Shown one piece after another: positions 57,217 to 63,553 of a stretch of DNA of 64,000 nucleotides. The notes beneath the pieces are model-generated. The model searched no databases. It saw only the letters and a program-made list of their open reading frames with translations, and was not told the DNA's origin. Source of the DNA: Candidatus Aenigmatarchaeota archaeon (GTDB lineage Archaea; Aenigmatarchaeota; Aenigmatarchaeia; GW2011-AR5); assembly GCA_016193585.1 (NCBI GenBank), contig JACPRW010000004.1:1-64000 (forward strand). The letters are read 5' to 3'. Position 1 is the stretch's first letter. The number at the start of each line of letters is the position of its first letter. The position numbers and the translations under genes were made by a program.

Positions 57217-57307
57217 TAGCAGGTTCTAATAATATCGGAACTTTTCATTCGAACCTGCTATACTGTATGTTCAGCATAAAATGTTCCAAAATCAACTGAA
57301 CATACTA
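57217..57307. repeat. Double-hairpin element, 91-bp family, copy 3
   Basis: 91 bp, TAG to CTA, flanked by TTA on both sides (57214-57216, 57308-57310). Stems GCAGGTTCTAAT/ATTCGAACCTGC and GTATGTTCAG/CTGAACATAC; loops CGGAAC and GTTCC are complementary. Intergenic. Confidence 0.9.
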
Positions 57308-57463
57308 TTACAATTAGTAACCTGATAGAATTATTGAACATCTTTCCCTGAAAACTTTTGTTGAGATGTGTGATGAGTTCCTTTCAATGGAAAATATAGA
57401 CAAATGAAATTTTACAATCTTCAATGAATTCATCATTTATAGACTAAAAATGTATTGAAGTCA

Positions 57464-57997
57464 TTAGATATTTCTAAATTCTAGATTATCTCTATACAAT
57501 ATTTCCTTCCATACTGGATGCTCGCCTTTCTCAATATCTAAGAGTACAGTAGGAGTTTTACCTATGATTTGTATTATTGAATAAAATGCGTAATCTAAAT
57601 CCTGAAGCCACGAGTTCCATATAAAATCTATTTTTTCACGATGTTGTAAAAACCCTTTATTATTTTTTATTTTTTCTAAGGCTTTGATAGAATCATCTGA
57701 ATATCTAAAATTATGCCCTTCATCGTAATTATCAATAATAGCTTCCAATCTTACATTTTTTGAGAAAAGTGGCTTAATGACTTTACAATTATCGAATAAT
57801 TTCTTCAAATCATGACCATATTTTCTTTTAATCTCTTTGTCGGTAAGACTCCTTTTTTCCATGATAAACGATTTCAAACATTTCTCTAGAGATTGAGACC
57901 CCATATTTATTGCGTGAAACGGAAATGAATTGTGAAAAAGCAGTCTAGCGACAATATAGTCAATTGTACCAATCGATAACATAGTTATTGACGACAT
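57464..57997 (-). CDS. HEPN-like protein, 177 aa, AT-rich
   Basis: SIGTIDYIVARLLFHNSFPF, HAINMGSQSLEKCLKSFIME, IKRKYGHDLKKLFDNC is the layout of HEPN proteins of the type with a K-Y-G-H-D-L-x-x-L motif. The sequence is much richer in A+T than the core genes and lies 70 bp from the tRNA-Leu gene, so transfer into a tRNA-proximal site is likely. No MNT partner is adjacent. A defence or RNase role is possible but not shown. Confidence 0.6.
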   Translation of the reverse strand: MSSITMLSIGTIDYIVARLLFHNSFPFHAINMGSQSLEKCLKSFIMEKRSLTDKEIKRKYGHDLKKLFDNCKVIKPLFSKNVRLEAIIDNYDEGHNFRYSDDSIKALEKIKNNKGFLQHREKIDFIWNSWLQDLDYAFYSIIQIIGKTPTVLLDIEKGEHPVWKEILYRDNLEFRNI

Positions 57998-58067
57998 ATA
58001 CAGAAATTAATCCATTAGTCTTCTAAAAGAGTTCAATTTTCGGGCTGTATATATCCCAAAAAAATAA

Positions 58068-58214
58068 TGCGAGGGGCCGGATTTGAACCGACGAACGGAC
58101 TAACCGACAAGGTTTCTTAACCCAGACTGACGCATAGGCGTCGTTGCTGGTCTGGTTTCTGAGCTTCGCACTGTCCTAAGCCTTGCGCCTTTGACCAGAC
58201 TTGGCTACCCTCGC
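58068..58214 (-). tRNA. tRNA-Leu (anticodon UAG) with a 61-nt intron
   Basis: Exon 1 (58175-58214) starts GCGAGGG and ends with the anticodon loop CUUAGG; exon 2 (58068-58113) has ACCUUG, a long variable arm, T arm GUCGGUUCAAAUCCGGC and CCCUCGCA. Acceptor arms pair fully; the anticodon stem is CAAGG/CCUUG. The long variable arm supports Leu. The intron (58114-58174) lies at the canonical 37/38 site and contains palindromes GACGC/GCGTC and CCAGAC/GTCTGG. No CCA is encoded. Confidence 0.88.
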
Positions 58215-58216
58215 AA

Positions 58217-58310
58217 TCAGAACCACTCGCTGTTCGCTCGCAGTTCCGATACCTCCACTTACTTTTTGAAGTCAGAACCACTCGCTGTTCGCTCGCAGTT
58301 CCGATACCAC
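58217..58310. repeat. Two direct copies of a 37-bp repeat
   Basis: The sequence beginning TCAGAACCACTCGCTGTTCG and ending CAGTTCCGATACC occurs at 58217 and again at 58271, about 17 bp of spacer apart. It lies just upstream of the tRNA-Leu 5' end, between that gene and the methyltransferase end. Two copies only, so not a CRISPR array. Confidence 0.7.
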
Positions 58311-58312
58311 CA

Positions 58313-58933
58313 TCACTCCTTCCTGACGACGGCTATAATATTCCTCGGGAAGATGTTAAAAGCCTTCTCCTCGCTCCCGGAAAGGCGCGTGACCGCAAAG
58401 CCCGCGCCGGCAAGTTCGCTGGCAAGTTCGCCGCCGTCGTACAGATGATAGTAGCGCTCGTATGTTTTTCCTTTGTACGTCCACGGCACCATGCCCTCGC
58501 GCTTTCCGTGAAACCGCGGCTGCTCGCGGTTCCATACGGTGATGAGCGCCTCGGCGCCGGGCTTGAGGACGCGGTGCAGCTCCTCCAGCGATTTTCTCCG
58601 TGCGCGTTTCCTGAGGCAGTGGAGCATTGCCACAGAGAGTGCGGCGTCGAACGCATCATTCGCAAACGGAAGCACCGATGCATCAGAAAGTACGCCAAAA
58701 AAAGAAATGCCCTTTTTCTTTCCTGTCTGTTGCGCCAACTGGAGCATGTTCAGTGAAAAATCAATGCCGACAACTTTGTACCTTCCTCGTAAAAAATTCC
58801 TTCCAGAACCGCAGCCGACGTCAAGAACAAAGCCTTTCCGTTCCTTCAGGAACGCGGCGGCTTCAGAACCCGGTGTCGTGCGGTATTCATTCCACGGCGC
58901 CGCGATAGACTCCCATACATCTCTTTGGCTCAC
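58313..58933 (-). CDS. Class I SAM-dependent methyltransferase (Trm9-like), 206 aa
   Basis: VWESIAAPWNEYRTTPGSEA, GFVLDVGCGSGRNFLRGRYK is motif I; ASVLPFANDAFDAALSVAML, HCLRKRARRKSLEELHRVLK continue as in the Trm9/ABH8 group of tRNA wobble uridine methyltransferases (W-x-x-Y...F, then VLDxGCGxGR). Substrate cannot be told from sequence alone. It overlaps the start of the membrane protein gene end by four bases. Confidence 0.8.
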   Translation of the reverse strand: MSQRDVWESIAAPWNEYRTTPGSEAAAFLKERKGFVLDVGCGSGRNFLRGRYKVVGIDFSLNMLQLAQQTGKKKGISFFGVLSDASVLPFANDAFDAALSVAMLHCLRKRARRKSLEELHRVLKPGAEALITVWNREQPRFHGKREGMVPWTYKGKTYERYYHLYDGGELASELAGAGFAVTRLSGSEEKAFNIFPRNIIAVVRKE

Positions 58934-59496
58934 AATATCACCGGCGCGCCGGTGATGCCAGTGAGGAAGCCGGCGGCGGGCAGGGCAATTGCCATGTTGA
59001 ACACGAAGTAGGTGACCGCGCCGAATATGTCCACTGGCTTGCCGAACATGAGCCGGTCCGCGAGCGCATAGACGACGATTTTCTCGATGACGACGAAGAA
59101 CATGATGTAGCCGATAAAGAAATCCTTCATAAACGCGGCAAGCGCCGCGCCTATCGCGTCGGCGAAATTGTACGGCGCCGGCACGAAGAGCGGCCAGTCC
59201 GGCTGCATGGGTATGAAGAAGAACTTGATGGCATGGAACACCGGGATGATGAGCAGCGTGTAGAAGAACGCGAACACCGGCCCGTACATGACGCCGATGA
59301 AAATGGTGAGAATCGTCGTGAATTCGATGCCGATCTTGCGGAGGATGCCGCCCATGCCGAGAATTATCTTGTCGAACGCGAGCAGGACGAACAGCACTGC
59401 CAGCGGCGCGCCGCCCCAGAGCAGCGAGAACGCCGCGCCGACACCGAGGGCGGCGAGCGTGATGAGCGCTTTCTGCCTGAAGCTCAAGCGGAGCAT
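58930..59496 (-). CDS. Membrane protein of unknown function, 188 aa
   Basis: Five or six hydrophobic segments: ALITLAALGVGAAFSLLWGG, IGIEFTTILTIFIGVMYGPV, FAFFYTLLIIPVFHAIKFFF, FIGYIMFFVVIEKIVVYALA, AVTYFVFNMAIALPAAGFLT. This general shape, with a central glycine-rich loop, recalls ECF-type S components or small integral membrane proteins, but no signature decides. It overlaps the methyltransferase gene by four bases, so they are cotranscribed. Confidence 0.65.
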   Translation of the reverse strand: MLRLSFRQKALITLAALGVGAAFSLLWGGAPLAVLFVLLAFDKIILGMGGILRKIGIEFTTILTIFIGVMYGPVFAFFYTLLIIPVFHAIKFFFIPMQPDWPLFVPAPYNFADAIGAALAAFMKDFFIGYIMFFVVIEKIVVYALADRLMFGKPVDIFGAVTYFVFNMAIALPAAGFLTGITGAPVIL

Positions 59497-59577
59497 ACCA
59501 AAATAACTGTAGAAAGAGGCTTTTAAATTGAAGCCGGCAAATCCAAACGCTTATAAGTACAGAAACTAACTACTGTT

Positions 59578-59745
59578 ATGCCAGAAATGATAACATTGAA
59601 GTTACCAAAGAAAGATGTGGAATCGTTCCTGCGCGTAGTCGGAGACATTAGATTTATTCAGAAAGCGGAGCAGGGTGACGAAGAGGTAACGAAGGGGGGA
59701 TTTAAGACCCTCGCGCATCTACGAAAGAAGTACAGAATTCACTGA
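59578..59745 (+). CDS. Small antitoxin, 55 aa, convergent with RelE
   Basis: MPEMITLKLPKKDVESFLRV, VGDIRFIQKAEQGDEEVTKG, GFKTLAHLRKKYRIH. A paralogue, MTKMVTLKLPKKDVESFLRV, is at 60612, also next to relE sequence. Two copies with clear similarity show that this short gene is real. The 3' end overlaps that of relE on the other strand by seven bases. TATA-like CTTATAAGT about 28 bp upstream. Confidence 0.8.
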   Translation: MPEMITLKLPKKDVESFLRVVGDIRFIQKAEQGDEEVTKGGFKTLAHLRKKYRIH

Positions 59746-60005
59746 TAGAACTCCTTATAGCGGTGCGATTTTCTTTTTTCTATCGCAGTCACCCTCACAG
59801 CGTGTTCCTCTTCAACGATGCGGAACGCCAAACGGTAATCAGTCCTGCCTACCTTCAGAATCCAGAACTTGCCGCGTGGTTCGCCTGCTGAATGGGGACG
59901 TTCCTCAAGGAGATGCAATCGCTTCATAATCCTGTCGCGCTCACTCTTACTCAAAGTGTCCAAGAACTCAATTACGCTGTCGGCGACAAGCACATTATAT
60001 GCCAT
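59739..60005 (-). CDS. relE: RelE-family toxin, 88 aa, convergent with its antitoxin
   Basis: MAYNVLVADSVIEFLDTLSK, SERDRIMKRLHLLEERPHSA, GKFWILKVGRTDYRLAFRIV, VTAIEKRKSHRYKEFYQ is the RelE fold, with catalytic-type Arg in GRTDYRLAFR and the C-terminal Tyr. The antitoxin is on the opposite strand with overlapping 3' ends. Intact as read. Confidence 0.87.
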   Translation of the reverse strand: MAYNVLVADSVIEFLDTLSKSERDRIMKRLHLLEERPHSAGEPRGKFWILKVGRTDYRLAFRIVEEEHAVRVTAIEKRKSHRYKEFYQ

Positions 60006-60068
60006 GAATTACTCTTCTGTTGCCTTAAATTTAAACATCTGTACAATCAATACCATTCGTGACCACGT

Positions 60069-60572
60069 ATGACAACCACGAAGAAGCCTTCACCAAAAAC
60101 GTTTGAGACCGCCACGTTCGGCGCCGGCTGCTTCTGGCACGTCGAGGAGGCGTTCCGGCAGGTGAAGGGCGTCGCCGCGACGGGCGCCGGCTACATGGGC
60201 GGCACAACGAAGAACCCGGCGTACGAGGACGTGTGCTCCGGCAGGACCGGCCACGCGGAAGTGGTGCAGGTCGTCTTCGACCCGAAACAAGTGACGTACG
60301 AGCAGCTGCTTGACGTTTTCTGGAGCAGCCACGACCCTACCACGGTAAATCGCCAGGGGCCTGACGTCGGCACGCAGTACCGCTCAGTCATCTTCTACCA
60401 TACGCCTGCGCAGCAGCAGGCGGCGTTAGCGTCGAAGGCAGCGCTCGGGAAGGCGAAGAAGTTCACAAAGCCCATCGTCACCCAGATTGTGCCGGCAACG
60501 ACGTTCTACCGCGCCGAGGAATACCACCAGAAATATCTCGCCAAGCGCGGCCTGAGCACGTGCCCTGTCTGA
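60069..60572 (+). CDS. msrA: Peptide methionine sulfoxide reductase A, 167 aa
   Basis: [20 protein letters not shown] has the GCFW active site (Cys21). [77 protein letters not shown] are all MsrA hallmarks. It repairs oxidised methionine using thioredoxin-like reductants. A single Cys besides the catalytic one (near SGRT and at the C-terminal TCPV) could act as resolving Cys. Confidence 0.96.
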   Translation: MTTTKKPSPKTFETATFGAGCFWHVEEAFRQVKGVAATGAGYMGGTTKNPAYEDVCSGRTGHAEVVQVVFDPKQVTYEQLLDVFWSSHDPTTVNRQGPDVGTQYRSVIFYHTPAQQQAALASKAALGKAKKFTKPIVTQIVPATTFYRAEEYHQKYLAKRGLSTCPV

Positions 60573-60611
60573 GGCTAAAGCTTTTTATTACTTGAAGTGA
60601 ACCAGATACGT

Positions 60612-60782
60612 ATGACAAAAATGGTTACACTTAAACTCCCGAAAAAGGACGTGGAATCTTTCTTGCGAGTGGTGGAGGATATGCGGTTTATCCAGAGTGC
60701 CGAGAAGGGTAACGAAGAGATAGCCAAAGGCGATTTCAAGACGCTTGAGCATGCCAGGAAGAAGTATACGTATCACCAGTAG
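60612..60782 (+). CDS. Small antitoxin paralogue, 56 aa
   Basis: MTKMVTLKLPKKDVESFLRV, VEDMRFIQSAEKGNEEIAKG, DFKTLEHARKKYTYHQ. It is close to the antitoxin at 59578. Its RelE partner, convergent on the other strand, is reduced to a fragment (60776-60905), so it is an orphan. Confidence 0.8.
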   Translation: MTKMVTLKLPKKDVESFLRVVEDMRFIQSAEKGNEEIAKGDFKTLEHARKKYTYHQ

Positions 60783-60905
60783 AACTCTTTGTAACGGTGC
60801 GATTTTCTCTTCTCTACACGGCTACCCTGACAATTTTTTCCTCTTCCATGGTGAGAAATGCAATCCGGTAATCATTTCTCACTGCCTTGATTTAAGTTTG
60901 AAAGA
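60776..60905 (-). pseudogene. C-terminal RelE remnant
   Basis: VRNDYRIAFLTMEEEKIVRV, AV, then a frameshift, then EKRKSHRYKEFYW. This matches the C-terminal half of the relE at 59739 (TDYRLAFRIVEEEHAVRVTA, IEKRKSHRYKEFYQ). The N-terminal half is missing. The 3' end keeps the tail-to-tail overlap with the antitoxin gene. Confidence 0.75.
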
Positions 60906-60965
60906 ATGCCATTGGCAGGTTTTGTTAATTACTTAAACACTTTCTGGAAGAATTACCGTATAGCT

Positions 60966-61101
60966 GCTCCCGTAGTCTAGCCCGGTCAAGGATGCGGCCC
61001 TCTCGACGAGCTTTTTGGGAAAAAGCTCGACCAAAAACTGGTCAATCAAAAACCGGAGCAAGAGACAGGCCGAAACGCGGGTTCGAATCCCGCCGGGAGC
61101 A
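60966..61101 (+). tRNA. tRNA-Glu (anticodon CUC) with a 61-nt intron
   Basis: Exon 1 (60966-61005) runs GCUCCCG ... CGGCC CUCUCG; exon 2 (61067-61101) A GGCCG AAAC GCGGG UUCGAAU CCCGC CGGGAGC A. All arms pair. The intron (61006-61066) is at 37/38; CUCU of the anticodon loop can pair with AGAG of the intron, as in a bulge-helix-bulge. The intron carries palindromes GAGCTTTTT/AAAAAGCTC (3-nt loop) and GACC/GGTC. CCA is not encoded. Confidence 0.9.
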
Positions 61102-61112
61102 TCAGTGCTTCA
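61098..61112 (+). other. Left copy of a 15-bp direct repeat at the tRNA-Glu 3' end (possible att site)
   Basis: AGCATCAGTGCTTCA starts in the last four bases of tRNA-Glu. The same 15 bases recur at 63025-63039. Such repeats mark integration at tRNA genes; the 1.9 kb between is AT-rich and unlike its surroundings. No integrase was found. Confidence 0.6.
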
Positions 61113-61253
61113 AGGCAAAAGATTCTTAGTTTGACACAATCGGAAGCTAAAAAATTAGGTATTGAAAAGAGTTCGTTACACTATCTTAGAAAACATGCCA
61201 TGTCTGATAAGCCTTTCAAGGTTTATGGAAACGTTAAAAGGCGAATTCAATGA
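61113..61253 (+). pseudogene. C-terminal remnant of an unidentified gene upstream of the DUF4209-like gene
   Basis: In frame from the tRNA border: RQKILSLTQSEAKKLGIEKS, SLHYLRKHAMSDKPFKVYGN, VKRRIQ, stop. Its TGA overlaps the ATG of the next gene (ATGA), so it was once the upstream gene of an operon. The tail resembles endings of some Cas1-like proteins by memory only (G-x-S/T-L-H-Y-x-K-x-N/H-A..KPF), and this is not firm. The 5' part is absent. Confidence 0.3.
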
Positions 61254-62968
61254 AATCTGATATTATGGCTGAACTAAAAAAGGTTGATAACATATCTGAA
61301 GAATATTATTCTTTTGATAAAACTTCTACATTAGGCAAACTTATTCAGAAATGTGAAACTGATAACGATGAAGAAAGTAAGAAGCTTTTGATAGCTGAAA
61401 GAATGTTATTAAACAGTCCATTTGTACCAAGTGGAAGCGGTGACTTATGGGCTCATGTATTAGAAAATCTTAATGAGAAAATCCAATCATGGATTTATGA
61501 CGATGATGTCGTAAAACATTTTGAACAAAGATTAGAAACAGATTTGCCAACATTAACAGGAGCTAGAATAGGCTACTTTTTATGGACAGCCAAGAAAGAC
61601 ATTAGATTTGTACAAAAAAGCGTAGAGTTATTCATACTGGGAGGTCTAGAAAATTGTGAGGTAGACTGGAAAACATCAAAGTTTTGCTTCAGCTTTGCAT
61701 TTGAACTATCAAAAAGTCTAAATTTTAGAGACTTGGTTAAAAATGATTTAATTAAAACTTTAGCTACAGCTCTTTCAAAAGACATGGATAAGAAGTCTAT
61801 AAATTATAGGTCTATGATTGAAATATTTTTCTCAATAGCCTCAGAAATGTGGGAAGAACTAGATACTAACGAAAAAAAGTTATGTGAAGATTTACTAGAC
61901 TTGTGTTATTCTATTAGTAAGGAAGCAGCTTCTACAGGTATGTTTCATACTGTAGATATATGGCTAGGTTTAGCTAAAGAATTTTATGCAAAAACTAAAA
62001 ACCAGACTAAAGTAGATGAAATAAATAAACTTCAATTAGATAGTATAATAAGCAGGGCTGAGCAGAACCCAAGCCCATTACTTAAAACATTTTTTTATCA
62101 AAGTGCAATAGTTCACATGAGTAAAAGTAACATGAAGGATGATACTTTGAAGGGAAAATTAACAAGACTTTTAGATGAGAACAACAAAGCTTCAGAACCT
62201 CTTTTTACGAAACATGAAACATCTGTCCAAATCAAGAAAGAAGATATAAGAAAAGCTGTCTTAGAAATTCTGAAAGACGAAAATGAGTCAGACAAAATAG
62301 TTAAACTAATGTCGAAGTTCTTAATACCAGAATATTCTAGAGTTGAAAAAGAAGTCAAGGAAATTAGTAAGGATAGTATTTCTCCAATATTTCCTATGAC
62401 ACGTCAAAGCGGTACTCATATATCAGGAGCTATTTCTGGTGACGCAAGGGTAAAATATGACACTCTATCACACTTTGCACTATGTCTACAGTTTAATACA
62501 ATTATTTTAAGAGAGTCTATAGAAATGGGTAAAATAAACATAGATGTAATTAATTCTGTCATAGATAAAAGTAAAATTAATAGTGATTCTAAAGAAATTC
62601 TAAAAAGAGGCATCGAGAGATACTTTTCTTCTGACTGCATATCATCAATACATATACTAGTGTTTCAGATAGAACAATTGATAAGAGGTGTTATGGTACA
62701 AAATGGTTTTTCTAATTTTGTTTTTGACCAAAAAAGCAATTCTATGATGCAAAAGGTTTTAGATACGCTAATAAGAGAGCCTGAAGTTGAAAAAATACTG
62801 GGGAGAGATTTTGTTTCAGCCGTGATTAGCTGTATATCAAATATTGACCATCGTAATTTAAGGAACGAAGCCGGTCATGGTGTTATACCATTAGAGAAAT
62901 TGAATCAAATAAACGCTACAATTGTGCTGTTTCTAAACTTATTTATTATATCGCATTTCCTAACTTAA
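61250..62968 (+). CDS. DUF4209-like protein with HEPN-type RNxxxHG motif, 572 aa
   Basis: A mostly helical, AT-rich protein. The C-terminal part (DHRNLRNEAGHGVIPLEKLN) carries RNxxxHG, the motif described for DUF4209, which also matches the HEPN R-x4-H nuclease motif (Arg, four residues, His). SDCISSIHILVFQIEQLIRG, VMVQNGFSNFVFD fits the preceding helices of that domain. The N-terminal 350 residues are unrecognised helices. It starts with an ATGA overlap on a tru​ncated upstream gene and sits between 15-bp repeats at tRNA-Glu. A defence function is a guess. Confidence 0.65.
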   Translation: MKSDIMAELKKVDNISEEYYSFDKTSTLGKLIQKCETDNDEESKKLLIAERMLLNSPFVPSGSGDLWAHVLENLNEKIQSWIYDDDVVKHFEQRLETDLPTLTGARIGYFLWTAKKDIRFVQKSVELFILGGLENCEVDWKTSKFCFSFAFELSKSLNFRDLVKNDLIKTLATALSKDMDKKSINYRSMIEIFFSIASEMWEELDTNEKKLCEDLLDLCYSISKEAASTGMFHTVDIWLGLAKEFYAKTKNQTKVDEINKLQLDSIISRAEQNPSPLLKTFFYQSAIVHMSKSNMKDDTLKGKLTRLLDENNKASEPLFTKHETSVQIKKEDIRKAVLEILKDENESDKIVKLMSKFLIPEYSRVEKEVKEISKDSISPIFPMTRQSGTHISGAISGDARVKYDTLSHFALCLQFNTIILRESIEMGKINIDVINSVIDKSKINSDSKEILKRGIERYFSSDCISSIHILVFQIEQLIRGVMVQNGFSNFVFDQKSNSMMQKVLDTLIREPEVEKILGRDFVSAVISCISNIDHRNLRNEAGHGVIPLEKLNQINATIVLFLNLFIISHFLT

Positions 62969-63024
62969 AGTATATTCTGGAGTATACATTTAAGCGTTCA
63001 AAAATAGAGGGATACATATAACCC

Positions 63025-63039
63025 AGCATCAGTGCTTCA
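63025..63039 (+). other. Right copy of the 15-bp direct repeat (possible att site)
   Basis: AGCATCAGTGCTTCA, identical to 61098-61112. It closes the AT-rich island that holds the DUF4209-like gene; GC-rich core sequence resumes just after it. Confidence 0.6.
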
Positions 63040-63050
63040 TCTGTTTTCCG

Positions 63051-63485
63051 TTACTTCTTTGTTTCGTGTTCTGCCCAGAGGCTGTAGCCGAAGCCTATGG
63101 CTGTGTAGAGAATAATCATCTGCGGAAAGCTGGTGATAAGCCTGACACCAAGGTAATCGGCGAAGAAGATGAGCGTGTCGTGAACCGCGAAGATGATGAC
63201 GAGCGCCGTGAAGAGGATTTCTTCCACGTGAGGGACCGGGTCGGTCTTTTGGACAACCATGCCGACAAACTTCACCACTGCATAGAAGAATGCGAGTGCA
63301 AGCGGCACGAGGAGCGGAAACGCCCAGATGCCGAATGCGTTTTCGATGGGCTTGAAGAGCGGGTTCCCCTGCGTGCCGCGCAGGACATCAAAGATGGTGT
63401 CGAGCAGGAGGAGCATGCCAAGCCCGATGAGTGCAGGTTTTTTGGGCAGGAACGCCGCGCGCCTCATGGCCGCCATGGTAATCAT
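63051..63485 (-). CDS. Membrane protein of unknown function, about 144 aa
   Basis: The start is set at MITMAAMRRAAFLPKKPALI inside a longer frame. Four hydrophobic segments: ALIGLGMLLLLDTIFDVL, FGIWAFPLLVPLALAFFYAV, LFTALVIIFAVHDTLIFFA, MIILYTAIGFGYSLWA. No signature seen. It is GC-rich, as the core genes are. Confidence 0.65.
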   Translation of the reverse strand: MITMAAMRRAAFLPKKPALIGLGMLLLLDTIFDVLRGTQGNPLFKPIENAFGIWAFPLLVPLALAFFYAVVKFVGMVVQKTDPVPHVEEILFTALVIIFAVHDTLIFFADYLGVRLITSFPQMIILYTAIGFGYSLWAEHETKK

Positions 63486-63553
63486 TGAAGCCGAACGCCT
63501 ATAAAGCTGCGGCGAGGCGATATGTAACATTCAACAAATATGGCAAGCCGGTC

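Noticed and set aside
58217-58310. CRISPR array
   Set aside because: Only two repeat copies with one short spacer and no cas genes nearby.
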